Source: an uncultured Bacteroidales bacterium
Lineage (GTDB): Bacteria > Bacteroidota > Bacteroidia > Bacteroidales > UBA932
Reading direction: 5' to 3'
Length of the DNA stretch: 55,561 bases
Assembly: GCA_947367315.1 (NCBI GenBank)
Contig: CANBDX010000005.1
Span: 1-55,561 of the forward strand
The notes under the pieces are model-generated. The model saw only the letters and a list, made by a program, of their open reading frames with translations. It was not told the origin of the DNA and did not search any database. The stretch's first letter is position 1, and the number at the start of each line of letters is the position of its first letter. Shown here piece after piece: positions 16,641-24,279 of this stretch. A program made the translations under genes and the position numbers.

Positions 16641-17387
16641 ATGAGAATTTTTAAAATAACCACTCTTCTGGCAGCCATAGCTGCCTTGACTATCGCTGTT
16701 TCCTGCGAGGAGGACACAACACTCAGATACGGCAATGTGACAATGGGAAACATTTCCGAGGGCACATTCACAAGCGATCAGGGAAATGTCTTCAACGTAG
16801 TGGAGCAGACATGCGCCGGAGACCTTTCCGAGCATGAGAGATCGCTCATCATCTGCGATGTTCTCCAGCAGGCCGGGGAAAACATCTACGACATCCGTCT
16901 CCACAGGATCGAGAAAGTGCTCACCAAGCCATCGGTACCACAGTCCGAAGCCACCGAGGAAATGCTGGTTGAAGACCCTGTCGAGATTTATGACGCCTGG
17001 TGTGCAGGAGGTTATCTAAACATGTATATCGTATTCTATGTAAAGCAGGAAAGCGAGACTGCTCATTTCATTAATCTGATAAGGGACGAAAGCGTATCCG
17101 AAGATGGAAAATATTCCTTCACCCTCAGGCACAATGCCTACGGAGAAGTGCTTTCGGAAGCAAATTCACGAATGCTGCTTGCCGGAGCGTATGTCAGCTT
17201 CCCGCTTACGGAACTGATCAAGGAAAACGAAGCGGAAATCACGCTCAAGTGGAAATGGTACGCACAGGAGGGAGCAGACTCGGATGAACTCAAGGACTAT
17301 AAAGGTATAGTAGGCTGGAAAGCCACCGGTTTTCAGCACACTCCATCCTCAAAAGCAGTAAGACGAAATATAGCCAGCATAAACTGA
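16641..17387 (+). CDS. NigD-like lipoprotein
   Basis: 248 residues from the ATG at 16641. The open frame runs further upstream, but that part crosses the cstA promoter and start and is antisense to it. The signal peptide ends in LTIAVSC (lipobox Cys about residue 23). The body is all-beta in character with an N-terminal segment (RYGNVTMGNISEGTFTSDQG) and later AGGYLNMYIVFYV, both typical of the Bacteroidales NigD-like family, whose members sit in the outer envelope and whose function is not established. A terminator hairpin follows the stop. Confidence 0.75.
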   Translation: MRIFKITTLLAAIAALTIAVSCEEDTTLRYGNVTMGNISEGTFTSDQGNVFNVVEQTCAGDLSEHERSLIICDVLQQAGENIYDIRLHRIEKVLTKPSVPQSEATEEMLVEDPVEIYDAWCAGGYLNMYIVFYVKQESETAHFINLIRDESVSEDGKYSFTLRHNAYGEVLSEANSRMLLAGAYVSFPLTELIKENEAEITLKWKWYAQEGADSDELKDYKGIVGWKATGFQHTPSSKAVRRNIASIN

Positions 17388-17406
17388 TATAATACAAGCT
17401 CAGAAG

Positions 17407-17441
17407 AAAGGCCTGTCAGGACAATATCCCGGCAGGCCTTT
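17407..17441. terminator. Terminator between the NigD-like gene and the decarboxylase gene
   Basis: Stem AAAGGCCTG (17407-17415) with CAGGCCTTT (17433-17441) and an 18-base loop, in the 80-base gap between two convergent genes. There is no long T-run on either side, so the strength is uncertain. Confidence 0.6.
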
Positions 17442-17467
17442 CCGCTTCATAATATCTGATATCCATA

Positions 17468-19252
17468 TTACGGCTGGACGAAAGCGAGGATTTCGCCTTT
17501 GACTACCATGTCACCCTGGCCGGCACAGACTGCAACTATGCGGCCTGATACTGCCGGAGTCACATCCTCGAATCCGTAGTAGGTCTGGATGTAGCTCATC
17601 GGCTTGCCGGCTTCGACTTCAGAACCGGCCACAGGAGCAGAAGAAGAATCATCCACATCGAACTGCCACATCAGCTGTCCCTTGACAGGGGCCTGTACCG
17701 GCACCGCCGCAGGATATTTCTTCACGATTTCATCCACATCGAACTTAGGCATCTCCACAACCGGACGTTCCACAACTATCGGCGCACCGGCTTTCGCCTT
17801 AGCCGCCTCCAGATCCGCATGGAAGCGCTCCTTCGCCAGGCCGCTCTTATAATCGCGGTACTGACGTTCGTGCATAGCGAACTCAAAGAGTTCCTCTTCA
17901 TCCTGGCCTACATCCCATCCTTCTTCCTTCATCATCCGGCGGAACTTCTCAAGTTCGTCCGGGAATGCCTCCTGAGGAGTACCGGCATAGAACTCAAGTC
18001 CCTTCTGCTTAGCCAGTTCCACAATCTCCGGAGCGAGAGGTCCAGGGAGAGTACCCATCTTGCCGAGAATCATGTTCCACGTATCCTTATCTATAGTAGT
18101 CCAGCGAGGCTGGCCCTTGAGAGTGTTCATTAGGTTCATCAGGGCGGTGTTCTTCACATACTGGCTGAACGGAGTCACGAGAGGCGGATAACCCAGACGT
18201 GGCCATACGTATTCAACCTCCTGGAAGAGCATCACCATAAGCTGGTCAAGAGACAGTTCTGCCTTGCCCTGAGCACGCAGGGAGGCATTTATCGCACCAT
18301 GGAAACCCTTAAGATCCGCCATCATCGAGCCCATCATTCCTCCCGGAAGCCCGCAGCCTACAAGCAGAGAACTCATATGCGAGTTGTTCGGATCTATCCA
18401 ATAGCCGAGGAACTCATCTATGAATTTCTGGGTAAGCGCACGCACGTCCATATAGGCATTCATATTGAGATCCTTCACCTTGAATCCGTCAGCCTTGAGC
18501 ATCTCGCGGATAGTGATCACATCCGGATGCACCTTGCCCCACGACAAAGGCTCTACAGCGACATCCAGATAATCCGCCCCTGCACGAGCCACTTCAAGCA
18601 TCGAAGCAGGCGAGAAGCCCGGTCCGCAATGGCCATGATACTGTACTGCAATATGAGGATATTTCTTCTTTATCCTGCCTGTAAGTTCGGCAAGGAAGGT
18701 AGGTCGGCCTACACCCGCCATATCCTTGAGGCAGATTTCGTCGCAGCCGTATTCAACCACTTTATCCACCACTCCCATATAATAATCAACGGTATGGACA
18801 GGTGAATTCGTGATTGAAAGCGCCACCTGGGAGATCATCCCTGCCTTCTTCGCATATTCGACACTGAGACGGAGGTTACGATGATCGTTCAGTCCGCAGA
18901 ACGAGCGGGAAATGTCCGTGCCCTGAGCCTTCTTTACCTTATACATAAGCTCACGCACGTCTGCCGGCACAGGGTTCATGCGGAGGGCATTGAGACCACG
19001 TTCAAGCATATGGGTCTGGATGCCGGCTTCATGGAAAGGCGCCGTCCACTCGCGGACCGCCTTGTTCGGATTCTCACCGAAAAGCAGATTCACCTGTTCG
19101 AATGCGCCTCCGTTTGTCTCCACGCGATCAAAGCATCCCATGTCGATTATAGCCGGAGCGACCTCCTTAAGCTGGGCGACAGTCGGCACATATCGGCCCG
19201 AAGACTGCCACATGTCTCTATAAACAAGAGAAAATTTTATTTCACGTCCCAT
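17468..19252 (-). CDS. Oxaloacetate decarboxylase / pyruvate carboxylase-type carboxyltransferase, non-biotinylated tail
   Basis: 594 residues. The N-terminal carboxyltransferase TIM barrel (about 1-300) shows LVYRDMWQSSGR in place of the usual RDAHQS, the conserved Lys/Asp motif CLKDMAGVGRPTF and the metal His pair in VQYHGHCGPG. A conserved carboxylase central domain follows (about 300-450). The C-terminal 75 residues look like a biotinyl/lipoyl barrel (APVKGQLMWQFDV ... PAVSGRIVAVCAGQGDMV), but the position of the AMKM biotinylation motif reads TYYGFED, without the acceptor lysine. Known family members move a carboxyl group between oxaloacetate or pyruvate and biotin; this one could work with a separate carrier protein or lack carrier function. 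It stands alone, with no beta or gamma subunit gene nearby. Confidence 0.75.
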   Translation of the reverse strand: MGREIKFSLVYRDMWQSSGRYVPTVAQLKEVAPAIIDMGCFDRVETNGGAFEQVNLLFGENPNKAVREWTAPFHEAGIQTHMLERGLNALRMNPVPADVRELMYKVKKAQGTDISRSFCGLNDHRNLRLSVEYAKKAGMISQVALSITNSPVHTVDYYMGVVDKVVEYGCDEICLKDMAGVGRPTFLAELTGRIKKKYPHIAVQYHGHCGPGFSPASMLEVARAGADYLDVAVEPLSWGKVHPDVITIREMLKADGFKVKDLNMNAYMDVRALTQKFIDEFLGYWIDPNNSHMSSLLVGCGLPGGMMGSMMADLKGFHGAINASLRAQGKAELSLDQLMVMLFQEVEYVWPRLGYPPLVTPFSQYVKNTALMNLMNTLKGQPRWTTIDKDTWNMILGKMGTLPGPLAPEIVELAKQKGLEFYAGTPQEAFPDELEKFRRMMKEEGWDVGQDEEELFEFAMHERQYRDYKSGLAKERFHADLEAAKAKAGAPIVVERPVVEMPKFDVDEIVKKYPAAVPVQAPVKGQLMWQFDVDDSSSAPVAGSEVEAGKPMSYIQTYYGFEDVTPAVSGRIVAVCAGQGDMVVKGEILAFVQP

Positions 19253-19335
19253 TGTCGTAACAAATGTTATGTGACAAACTTACACAAAATATGTGGATTT
19301 CACGATGTTTGGAGACGAAAAAATTAAAAGGTTCG

Positions 19336-19343
19336 TATATTTG
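19336..19343 (+). promoter_or_regulatory. Candidate -7 element before the LEA14-like gene
   Basis: TATATTTG, a full -7 match, 23 bases before the GTG start at 19367. A TTTG lies at 19308-19311, but the spacer of 24 bases is longer than usual, so the call is moderate. It would drive the LEA14-SPOR-rpoN run. Confidence 0.4.
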
Positions 19344-19366
19344 TAATTGAAACAACTTCCAGAATC

Positions 19367-19867
19367 GTGAAAAAAAGACATTCCTACATCCTCATCCCGG
19401 TCGTGACGGCGCTGATAATGTGTCTTACCGGATGCTCCAACATTCAGAAAGTCAAAGAGATACGCGTAACATCCCTAATGATTGAAAAAATCAGTCCTGC
19501 AGGCCTCCGCGGACTTGACGTGTACCTTGCCGTGGGCATTGACAACCCGGCATTCCAGATAGGACTTACAGAAATCAACGGCTCGCTTACACATTCTGGC
19601 AAGGTTCTTGGTAGGCTAGCCATGGACCCTGTGACAATCTATGGAAAATCCGCTGAAATCTACCACCTCAAGGCCAACGTAAGTCTCGATCAGGAAGCCA
19701 CCCTACGCGACCTGATGACGCTTGCCGACCCTCAGAAACTTTATGAATGCATGGTGAACATTTCGGTGAGACCCGTGCTTAAAAGCGGATTGTCCGTACC
19801 AATTGAACTTAAGGACATACCATTGAAAAAACTTCTGAACAGTGAAAATAATGAGACCAAGAAATAA
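19367..19867 (+). CDS. LEA14-like (water-stress/hypersensitive domain) lipoprotein
   Basis: 166 residues with a GTG start, chosen because it begins a clear lipoprotein signal (VTALIMCLTGC, lipid-bearing Cys about residue 23). The body matches the LEA type 2 / WHy beta-sandwich: GLDVYLAVGIDNPAFQIGLT and LTHSGKVLGRLAMDPVTI. The family is implicated in desiccation or envelope stress in plants and bacteria; its bacterial role is unclear. It overlaps the next gene by 17 bases, so they are co-transcribed. Confidence 0.7.
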   Translation: MKKRHSYILIPVVTALIMCLTGCSNIQKVKEIRVTSLMIEKISPAGLRGLDVYLAVGIDNPAFQIGLTEINGSLTHSGKVLGRLAMDPVTIYGKSAEIYHLKANVSLDQEATLRDLMTLADPQKLYECMVNISVRPVLKSGLSVPIELKDIPLKKLLNSENNETKK

Positions 19868-20453
19868 AGCATTCCTTATAGCGGCCGCATCGCTACTTGC
19901 GGCAATGACTGCATCGGCACAGGAACTCAAGGAGATGGAAATCCCTGAAGGATATGAACTCGCCGATTCGGTCGTATTCATACACACCCCAGGGACGGAT
20001 ACGACTCTCGTCGGCAGGGACATCATTGCCATCATGCCGTCAAAAGCGAACGGAGACAAGGCCGACGTGGAAATCTATCAGTCGGACAGCGTTGCCGTGA
20101 ATCTCAAGAGGCATATAGAAGCCAATTCTTCAAGAAGCATAAATGGCTACCGCGTCAGAATATTTTTTGACAACAGGAAGACCGCTCGAGCAGAGTCAGA
20201 AGAGACCTTGAAACGTTTCGAGAGCATGTATCACGACGTAAAGGCATATCGTACATACGCAAACCCGTATTTCAAGGTGACGGTCGGCGACTTCAGGAAC
20301 AGGTCGGAAGCGATGGAGCTGCTTACCCGTATCAAACCGCTCTTCCCAAGTGCATTCATCGTGAAGGAGCATATTTGCTTCCCAGTGGTGGATAAGGACC
20401 ATGCATATGTCATTGACACCGTTAAAGTGCTCAGACCTATTGCAACAGAATAA
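19851..20453 (+). CDS. SPOR-domain-like secreted protein
   Basis: 200 residues from the ATG at 19851; a GTG three codons earlier is also possible. The signal peptide is NKAFLIAAASLLAAMTASAQ. The C-terminal half (about 95-180) has the alternating pattern of a SPOR domain: NGYRVRIFFDNRKTARAESE, then YFKVTVGDFRNRSEAMELL and LFPSAFIVKEH. SPOR domains bind denuded septal peptidoglycan. The middle holds no recognised domain. It overlaps the upstream gene and lies 13 bases before rpoN. Confidence 0.75.
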   Translation: MRPRNKAFLIAAASLLAAMTASAQELKEMEIPEGYELADSVVFIHTPGTDTTLVGRDIIAIMPSKANGDKADVEIYQSDSVAVNLKRHIEANSSRSINGYRVRIFFDNRKTARAESEETLKRFESMYHDVKAYRTYANPYFKVTVGDFRNRSEAMELLTRIKPLFPSAFIVKEHICFPVVDKDHAYVIDTVKVLRPIATE

Positions 20454-20466
20454 CAACAATATAAAT

Positions 20467-21879
20467 ATGCTGAAGCAAGGATTAGAACTTAAGCAGACAC
20501 AGAAGCTGTCCCCTCTCCAGATCCAGACAATCAAGCTTATCGAACTCCCCATCCAGGAGCTTGAGCAGAGGATCAGGAAGGAGATAGAGGAAAATCCCGT
20601 ACTCGACGAAGAGCAGCCGAGCGAGAAGGAGACAGACGAAGCTCCACGCGAGGTATCTCTTTCAGACTACAAGGAAGACGATTCCATACCAAGCTACAGA
20701 CTGAGGTCGGACAATTACAATTCAAGAGACGAGCGTCCTCAGTACAGCACATTCTCCGTGAAGGAGAGTTTTACCCAGAGCCTGCAGGAGCAGCTGGGTT
20801 ACAGAAACCTTACAGAGCACCAATATGCCGTGGCTTCATTCATAATTGGAAGCCTTGATGACGACGGTTATCTCAGAAGAAGTCTCGACAGCATCGTGGA
20901 CGACCTTTCGTTCAGGGCGAACGTGGAGACTGACGAGGAAGAGGTGCAGCAGATGCTTAGCATCATCCAGGAGTTCGACCCGGCTGGAGTCGGAGCCAGG
21001 GACCTGCGCGAATGCCTGCTTCTCCAGATCCGTCATTTCAAGAAGACTCCGGAAGTGGTCAATGCAATCAAGATTCTCACAAACCATTTCAACGAGTTCA
21101 CGAACAAGCACTTCCAGAAAATCATGAACCGCATGAACCTTACCGAGGCCGAGCTGAAGGCGGCCATGGGAAAGATTCTGAAGCTCAATCCTTCTCCAGG
21201 CGGACAGATCGACGACACATACACGGACCAGGCCCAGCAGATCATTCCGGACTTTCTCCTCGAGTACAGAGACGGAGAACTCAGGCTCTCCATGCCGAGG
21301 TTCTCGGTGCCGGAGCTGAGGGTAAACAAGAAGTATGCAGACCTGCTCATGGAAGCTGCGAATTCATCGGAAAGGGAGAAGAAGGAGGCTGCAGCATTCG
21401 TCAAGAAGAAACTTGATTCGGCAAAATGGTTCGTGGAGGCGATCAAACAGCGACACAACACCCTGTCCAGCACCATGCAGGCCATCGTGGACTACCAGAG
21501 GGAGTATTTCATCGACGGAGACGAGACCAACCTCAAGCCTATGGTACTCAAGGATATAGCGGAAAAGACAGGATTCGACATATCCACCATTTCACGTGTG
21601 GTGAACAGCAAGTATATAGAGACTCATTTCGGCATCTACTCACTTAAGTATTTTTTCTCTGAAGGGCTGGAAAACCAGGACGGAGAAGAGGTATCGACCA
21701 GGGAGCTCAAGAAGGCTCTCCTGGAGTGTGTGGACAACGAGAACAAGCGCAAGCCTCTGACCGATGACGAACTTGTGGAGCAGATGACTGCAAAGGGCTA
21801 TAAAGTAGCACGCCGAACTATCGCTAAATATCGCGATCAGCTCGGCATACCAAAAGCTCGTCTCCGCAAGGAGCTGTAA
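20467..21879 (+). CDS. rpoN: RNA polymerase sigma-54 factor RpoN
   Basis: 470 residues from the ATG at 20467. Region I is the Gln/Leu-rich activator-interaction segment (LELKQTQKLSPLQIQTIKL, IQELEQRIRKEIEENPVL). It is followed by an acidic linker, the core-binding domain (LTEHQYAVASFIIGSLDDDG), the helix-turn-helix MVLKDIAEKTGFDISTISR and the C-terminal RpoN box ARRTIAKYRDQLGIPKAR, which reads the -24 promoter element. It needs enhancer-binding ATPase activators, none of which is encoded in this window. I see no obvious -24/-12 promoters here. Confidence 0.95.
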   Translation: MLKQGLELKQTQKLSPLQIQTIKLIELPIQELEQRIRKEIEENPVLDEEQPSEKETDEAPREVSLSDYKEDDSIPSYRLRSDNYNSRDERPQYSTFSVKESFTQSLQEQLGYRNLTEHQYAVASFIIGSLDDDGYLRRSLDSIVDDLSFRANVETDEEEVQQMLSIIQEFDPAGVGARDLRECLLLQIRHFKKTPEVVNAIKILTNHFNEFTNKHFQKIMNRMNLTEAELKAAMGKILKLNPSPGGQIDDTYTDQAQQIIPDFLLEYRDGELRLSMPRFSVPELRVNKKYADLLMEAANSSEREKKEAAAFVKKKLDSAKWFVEAIKQRHNTLSSTMQAIVDYQREYFIDGDETNLKPMVLKDIAEKTGFDISTISRVVNSKYIETHFGIYSLKYFFSEGLENQDGEEVSTRELKKALLECVDNENKRKPLTDDELVEQMTAKGYKVARRTIAKYRDQLGIPKARLRKEL

Positions 21880-21888
21880 GATTTCTGA

Positions 21889-22542
21889 TTATTTCTTTTC
21901 TCCGTAGGCAAGGTCTCCTGCGTCACCAAGGCCTGGAACTATGTATGAGTGGCTTGTGAGCTCCTCATCGATGGCTGCGACCCAGAGAGTCACCTTGTCG
22001 CTGGAGATGTTCTTTTTGAGATATTCCACTGCATAGGCACTTGAGATAGGGCATACGAGATGTGTGTGGGCAGGTTCGCCCTCCTCACAAAGTCTTCTGT
22101 AAGCAATCTCGAGTGAAGCTCCTGTAGCAAGCATCGTATCTGCAAGGATAAGGACCTTTCCTTCAAGGTCAGGAGTGCTTGCATACTCTATATTGATATG
22201 GAAGTCTTCTCCCTTGTCGTACTTTCTGTATGCCGCCACGAATGCGTTCTGCGCATCATCGAAGTAGTTGAGGATACCCTGATGAAGAGGTAGTCCCGCA
22301 CGAAGGATTGTAGCCACGACCACTTTTGCATCATAAGTAGGTATGTTGGCGATTCCGAGCGGAGTGACAAAAGGTTTCTCCGAATGCTCCAAAGTCTGGC
22401 TTATCTCATAAGCGAAAATTTCTCCGAGTCTTTCAAGATTTCTACGGAAACGCATGCTATCCTTCTGGATGCTCTTGTCACGCATCTGCGAGACAAATTT
22501 GTTGAGAATGGATTTTTTCTCACCGAGGTTTATGACTTTCAT
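21889..22542 (-). CDS. upp: Uracil phosphoribosyltransferase
   Basis: 217 residues from the ATG at 22542; a GTG nine codons upstream is inside the promoter and rejected. The PRPP-binding loop is VLILADTMLATGASLEIAY, and the uracil-binding C-terminus is SYIVPGLGDAGDLAYGEK. The enzyme salvages uracil to UMP with PRPP. The gene has its own consensus promoter directly after radC. The tail is separated from the rpoN tail by 9 bases. Confidence 0.92.
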   Translation of the reverse strand: MKVINLGEKKSILNKFVSQMRDKSIQKDSMRFRRNLERLGEIFAYEISQTLEHSEKPFVTPLGIANIPTYDAKVVVATILRAGLPLHQGILNYFDDAQNAFVAAYRKYDKGEDFHINIEYASTPDLEGKVLILADTMLATGASLEIAYRRLCEEGEPAHTHLVCPISSAYAVEYLKKNISSDKVTLWVAAIDEELTSHSYIVPGLGDAGDLAYGEKK

Positions 22543-22568
22543 GTGTGGGATTGTTGGTTTTCGAAGCA

Positions 22569-22599
22569 CAAATATATCCTATTTTTCCTCTGCTGCAAA
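22569..22599 (-). promoter_or_regulatory. Promoter of upp
   Basis: On the minus strand: TTTG at 22596-22599, a 19-base spacer and TATATTTG at 22569-22576, a perfect match to the Bacteroidota promoter in sequence and spacing, in the gap between radC and upp. It also supports the ATG at 22542 as the upp start. Confidence 0.7.
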
Positions 22600-22611
22600 A
22601 TTTACGAGGCC

Positions 22612-23316
22612 TTATTTGACATCTCCTCCGGAGAAATCTACCATTTCCTCGTCCGCAAAGCTGTAATAGGCATTGTCTCCGATCACCACATGGTCCAGCA
22701 GGTGGAGGTCGCATGTGCGGAGTGCCTTGGTCAGAGACTGCGTCTGGCGTATGTCTTCCGCGCTGGGGGCAGGCACTCCGGAAGGGTGGTTGTGGACAAG
22801 TATCACTGCAGTGGCCTTCTTTTCGAGGGCCCTGCGGATGACCATCCTGTTATCTATGACGGTGGAGTCATGACCTCCACGGCTTAGCAGCTCCCTGGAT
22901 ATCAACCTGTTGGACTTACTCAGAAGAAGTACCCAGCACTCTTCATGGTCAATAGACTTGACTAAAGGGTACATCAACCTGAACACAGCCTTGGGCGATG
23001 ACATCGAAGCTCTGGAGCGGAATCCCTCCTCCACGGCAGCTCTTCTTCCCAGCTCGAATGCCGCAGCTACGGCTACGGCTTTGCTACGGCCAATACCTTT
23101 AATCCTGCATAGGTCTTCAAGTGTCATACGGGACAAGGACCCGAGTTTTCCACCGGCCGCCCTGAGAAGTTCCCTGGATAAATCAAGCACATTCATCCCA
23201 TCTCTTCCTATTCTCAGAAGCAAGGCCAGAAGTTCTATATCAGTCAGAGCATCCGCTCCTTTGGCAATCATCTTTTCGCGCGGCATTTCATCTTTGCAAA
23301 GTTCTTTCAACTTCAT
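22612..23316 (-). CDS. radC: RadC-family JAB/MPN-domain protein
   Basis: 234 residues from the ATG at 23316; an upstream TTG in the same frame is less likely. The N-terminal helix-hairpin-helix region (LEDLCRIKGIGRSKAVAVAA) precedes the JAMM/MPN core with the metal motif VILVHNHPSGVPAPS and a downstream Asp (LLDHVVIGD). RadC-type proteins are found across bacteria; a role in radiation resistance proposed for E. coli has not held up and the function is unsettled. The gene is the last core-chromosome gene before the putative integration site. Confidence 0.9.
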   Translation of the reverse strand: MKLKELCKDEMPREKMIAKGADALTDIELLALLLRIGRDGMNVLDLSRELLRAAGGKLGSLSRMTLEDLCRIKGIGRSKAVAVAAAFELGRRAAVEEGFRSRASMSSPKAVFRLMYPLVKSIDHEECWVLLLSKSNRLISRELLSRGGHDSTVIDNRMVIRRALEKKATAVILVHNHPSGVPAPSAEDIRQTQSLTKALRTCDLHLLDHVVIGDNAYYSFADEEMVDFSGGDVK

Positions 23317-23806
23317 TTCAATACGGTTTTGCCGCAAAGTTCGGAAGGGTTATCCATGTACAGAAATTTTACATGCTTATTTACAGAAATCAGCTACATA
23401 GATACCTGTAAGGCTTGTCATTCAGGAGAAACATATCATATTTTGCAGAAAAATCAGATAAATTCTGCATTGCCTTATCGGTGGGCGATGCAACGCATGG
23501 AAATCGGCTCACCTGCAAAAACCTGTGTATCTTCGCTGACATCAGCACATCCGGAACCTACAGCATATCGTCATAATATGGAAGGATGTTCTCTACAAAG
23601 CCGTTCTCTGTCCACGACGCAGGGTTTTCATATGATTTCTTTGCGTCGCGGCATCGGGTTTAGCGTTTCGGGCATCATCGCTACACGAAATGCCGGTTTT
23701 ATGTAGCGATGCTATGCAAAGACCATAAGTCAAGCGACTTCGTGATTAGACAAGTTCTGGAGTGCAATGTTTTACAACTCAAAACTTTATCAACATAATA
23801 TATTGA
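23317..23806. other. Gene-free stretch upstream of radC with inverted repeats
   Basis: About 490 bases with no convincing coding frame. Two inverted repeats suggest local structure: CGACGCA at 23615-23621 with TGCGTCG at 23642-23648, and CATCGCTACA at 23676-23685 with TGTAGCGATG at 23702-23711 (10 base pairs, 16-base loop). I see no clear promoter or terminator that would define a transcript, so the content remains unassigned. Confidence 0.4.
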
Positions 23807-23843
23807 AAAAGAGGAAGTTACTTTTGTTGTAACTTCCTCTTTT
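23807..23843 (-). terminator. Strong hairpin terminator next to the tRNA-Ser fragment
   Basis: A perfect 15-base-pair stem (AAAAGAGGAAGTTAC with GTAACTTCCTCTTTT) around a 7-base loop. A- and T-runs are on both sides, so it could work in both directions. On the minus strand it lies 1 base after the 16-base tRNA-Ser 3'-end match at 23845-23860, exactly where a tRNA terminator belongs (compare the tRNA-His terminator at the right end of the window). Confidence 0.8.
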
Positions 23844-23844
23844 C

Positions 23845-23860
23845 TGCGGAGAGTGAGGGA
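23845..23860 (-). other. Candidate attachment-site remnant: 3' end of a serine tRNA gene
   Basis: On the minus strand the 16 bases read TCCCTCACTCTCCGCA. This fits the 3' end of a bacterial serine tRNA: last base of the T loop, T-arm strand CCCTC, acceptor strand ACTCTCC, discriminator G and CA. The match stops in the T loop; no TTCGA or anticodon arm precedes it, so no complete tRNA is present. Such 3'-end copies next to a tRNA terminator are what tyrosine-recombinase integration into a tRNA leaves on the distal side. This is inferred from sequence pattern only. Confidence 0.45.
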
Positions 23861-23964
23861 TAAAGACTATTATTAAAATAGAGTCTTAAATAGATTATTA
23901 TCAATAACTTATTTCTGTCAAAAGATTTGTAGAGTCTCTAACATATCCTACTTGATATAAGAAA

Positions 23965-23986
23965 AATTTGGTCCATAATTTGGTCC
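23965..23986 (+). repeat. Two 10-base direct repeats, AATTTGGTCC
   Basis: AATTTGGTCC occurs at 23965-23974 and 23977-23986, a 12-base period, about 105 bases from the tRNA fragment. Closely spaced direct repeats beside an attachment core are typical arm-type integrase binding sites. The nearby AGAGTCTT/AGAGTCTC copies (about 23880 and 23931) may be a second set. Confidence 0.4.
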
Positions 23987-24050
23987 TCGAACTAACATTA
24001 TTGCTTACGGTTTACGAAGAATACATTTCATTGACAATTTATTTCATTCG

Positions 24051-24081
24051 TTTGCAGATATCAAAAAAGCGCGTATATTTG
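24051..24081 (+). promoter_or_regulatory. Consensus Bacteroidota promoter
   Basis: TTTG at 24051-24054, a 19-base spacer and TATATTTG at 24074-24081, an exact match in sequence and spacing. The predicted start is near 24086-24088. No gene follows within 1.4 kb on this strand; only the short hairpin-terminator unit and an inactive insertion element do. Confidence 0.65.
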
Positions 24082-24085
24082 CGCC

Positions 24086-24166
24086 ATGGTAAAAGGATTA
24101 GCCGTAAGGCTGAAATTGAAATAAAGTTAAGGCGTTCAGATCCCTAATGAATGCCTTTTCTTTTTA
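24086..24166 (+). ncRNA. Candidate small RNA or 12-codon leader transcript
   Basis: Between the consensus promoter and a terminator lie about 80 bases with a 6-base-pair hairpin capped by a GNRA tetraloop (TTAGCC-GTAA-GGCTGA, 24098-24113) and the terminator stem (24129-24157) followed by TTTCTTTTT. A frame of 12 codons, ATG at 24086 to TAA at 24122-24124 (MVKGLAVRLKLK), spans the first hairpin and would begin at or next to the transcript start. It may be a small RNA, a leader-peptide transcript or a regulatory RNA of the inserted element. I do not recognise a family. Confidence 0.45.
24129..24166 (+). terminator. Terminator of the short transcript
   Basis: Stem AAGGCGTTCA (24129-24138) with TGAATGCCTT (24148-24157), one G-T pair, 9-base loop, directly followed by TTTCTTTTT. 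A typical intrinsic terminator on the plus strand. Confidence 0.65.
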
Positions 24167-24279
24167 AAGACTCTTAAGCCGAGGGATGTACTCTCATGTA
24201 ACCCGAGTTTGTTTCCATTTTCCAAATTTTAAACGGATAATAGTACTGATGCGTTAACTTTTAACTTAAAATAATGTAG

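Noticed and set aside
20401..20466. Upstream in-frame extension of rpoN
   Set aside because: It overlaps the SPOR gene, and the added residues are not part of the sigma-54 N-terminus, which begins at the ATG at 20467.
23329..23706. Plus-strand frame of 125 codons upstream of radC
   Set aside because: Low-complexity, no family features, and it runs through the inverted repeats; not supported as a gene.
23845..23860. Complete tRNA-Ser gene
   Set aside because: Only the acceptor/T-arm 3' strand is present; there is no anticodon arm or 5' acceptor strand in either direction.
23965..23986. Direct repeats considered as a CRISPR array
   Set aside because: Only two 10-base copies with a 2-base spacer; no array and no cas gene in the window.
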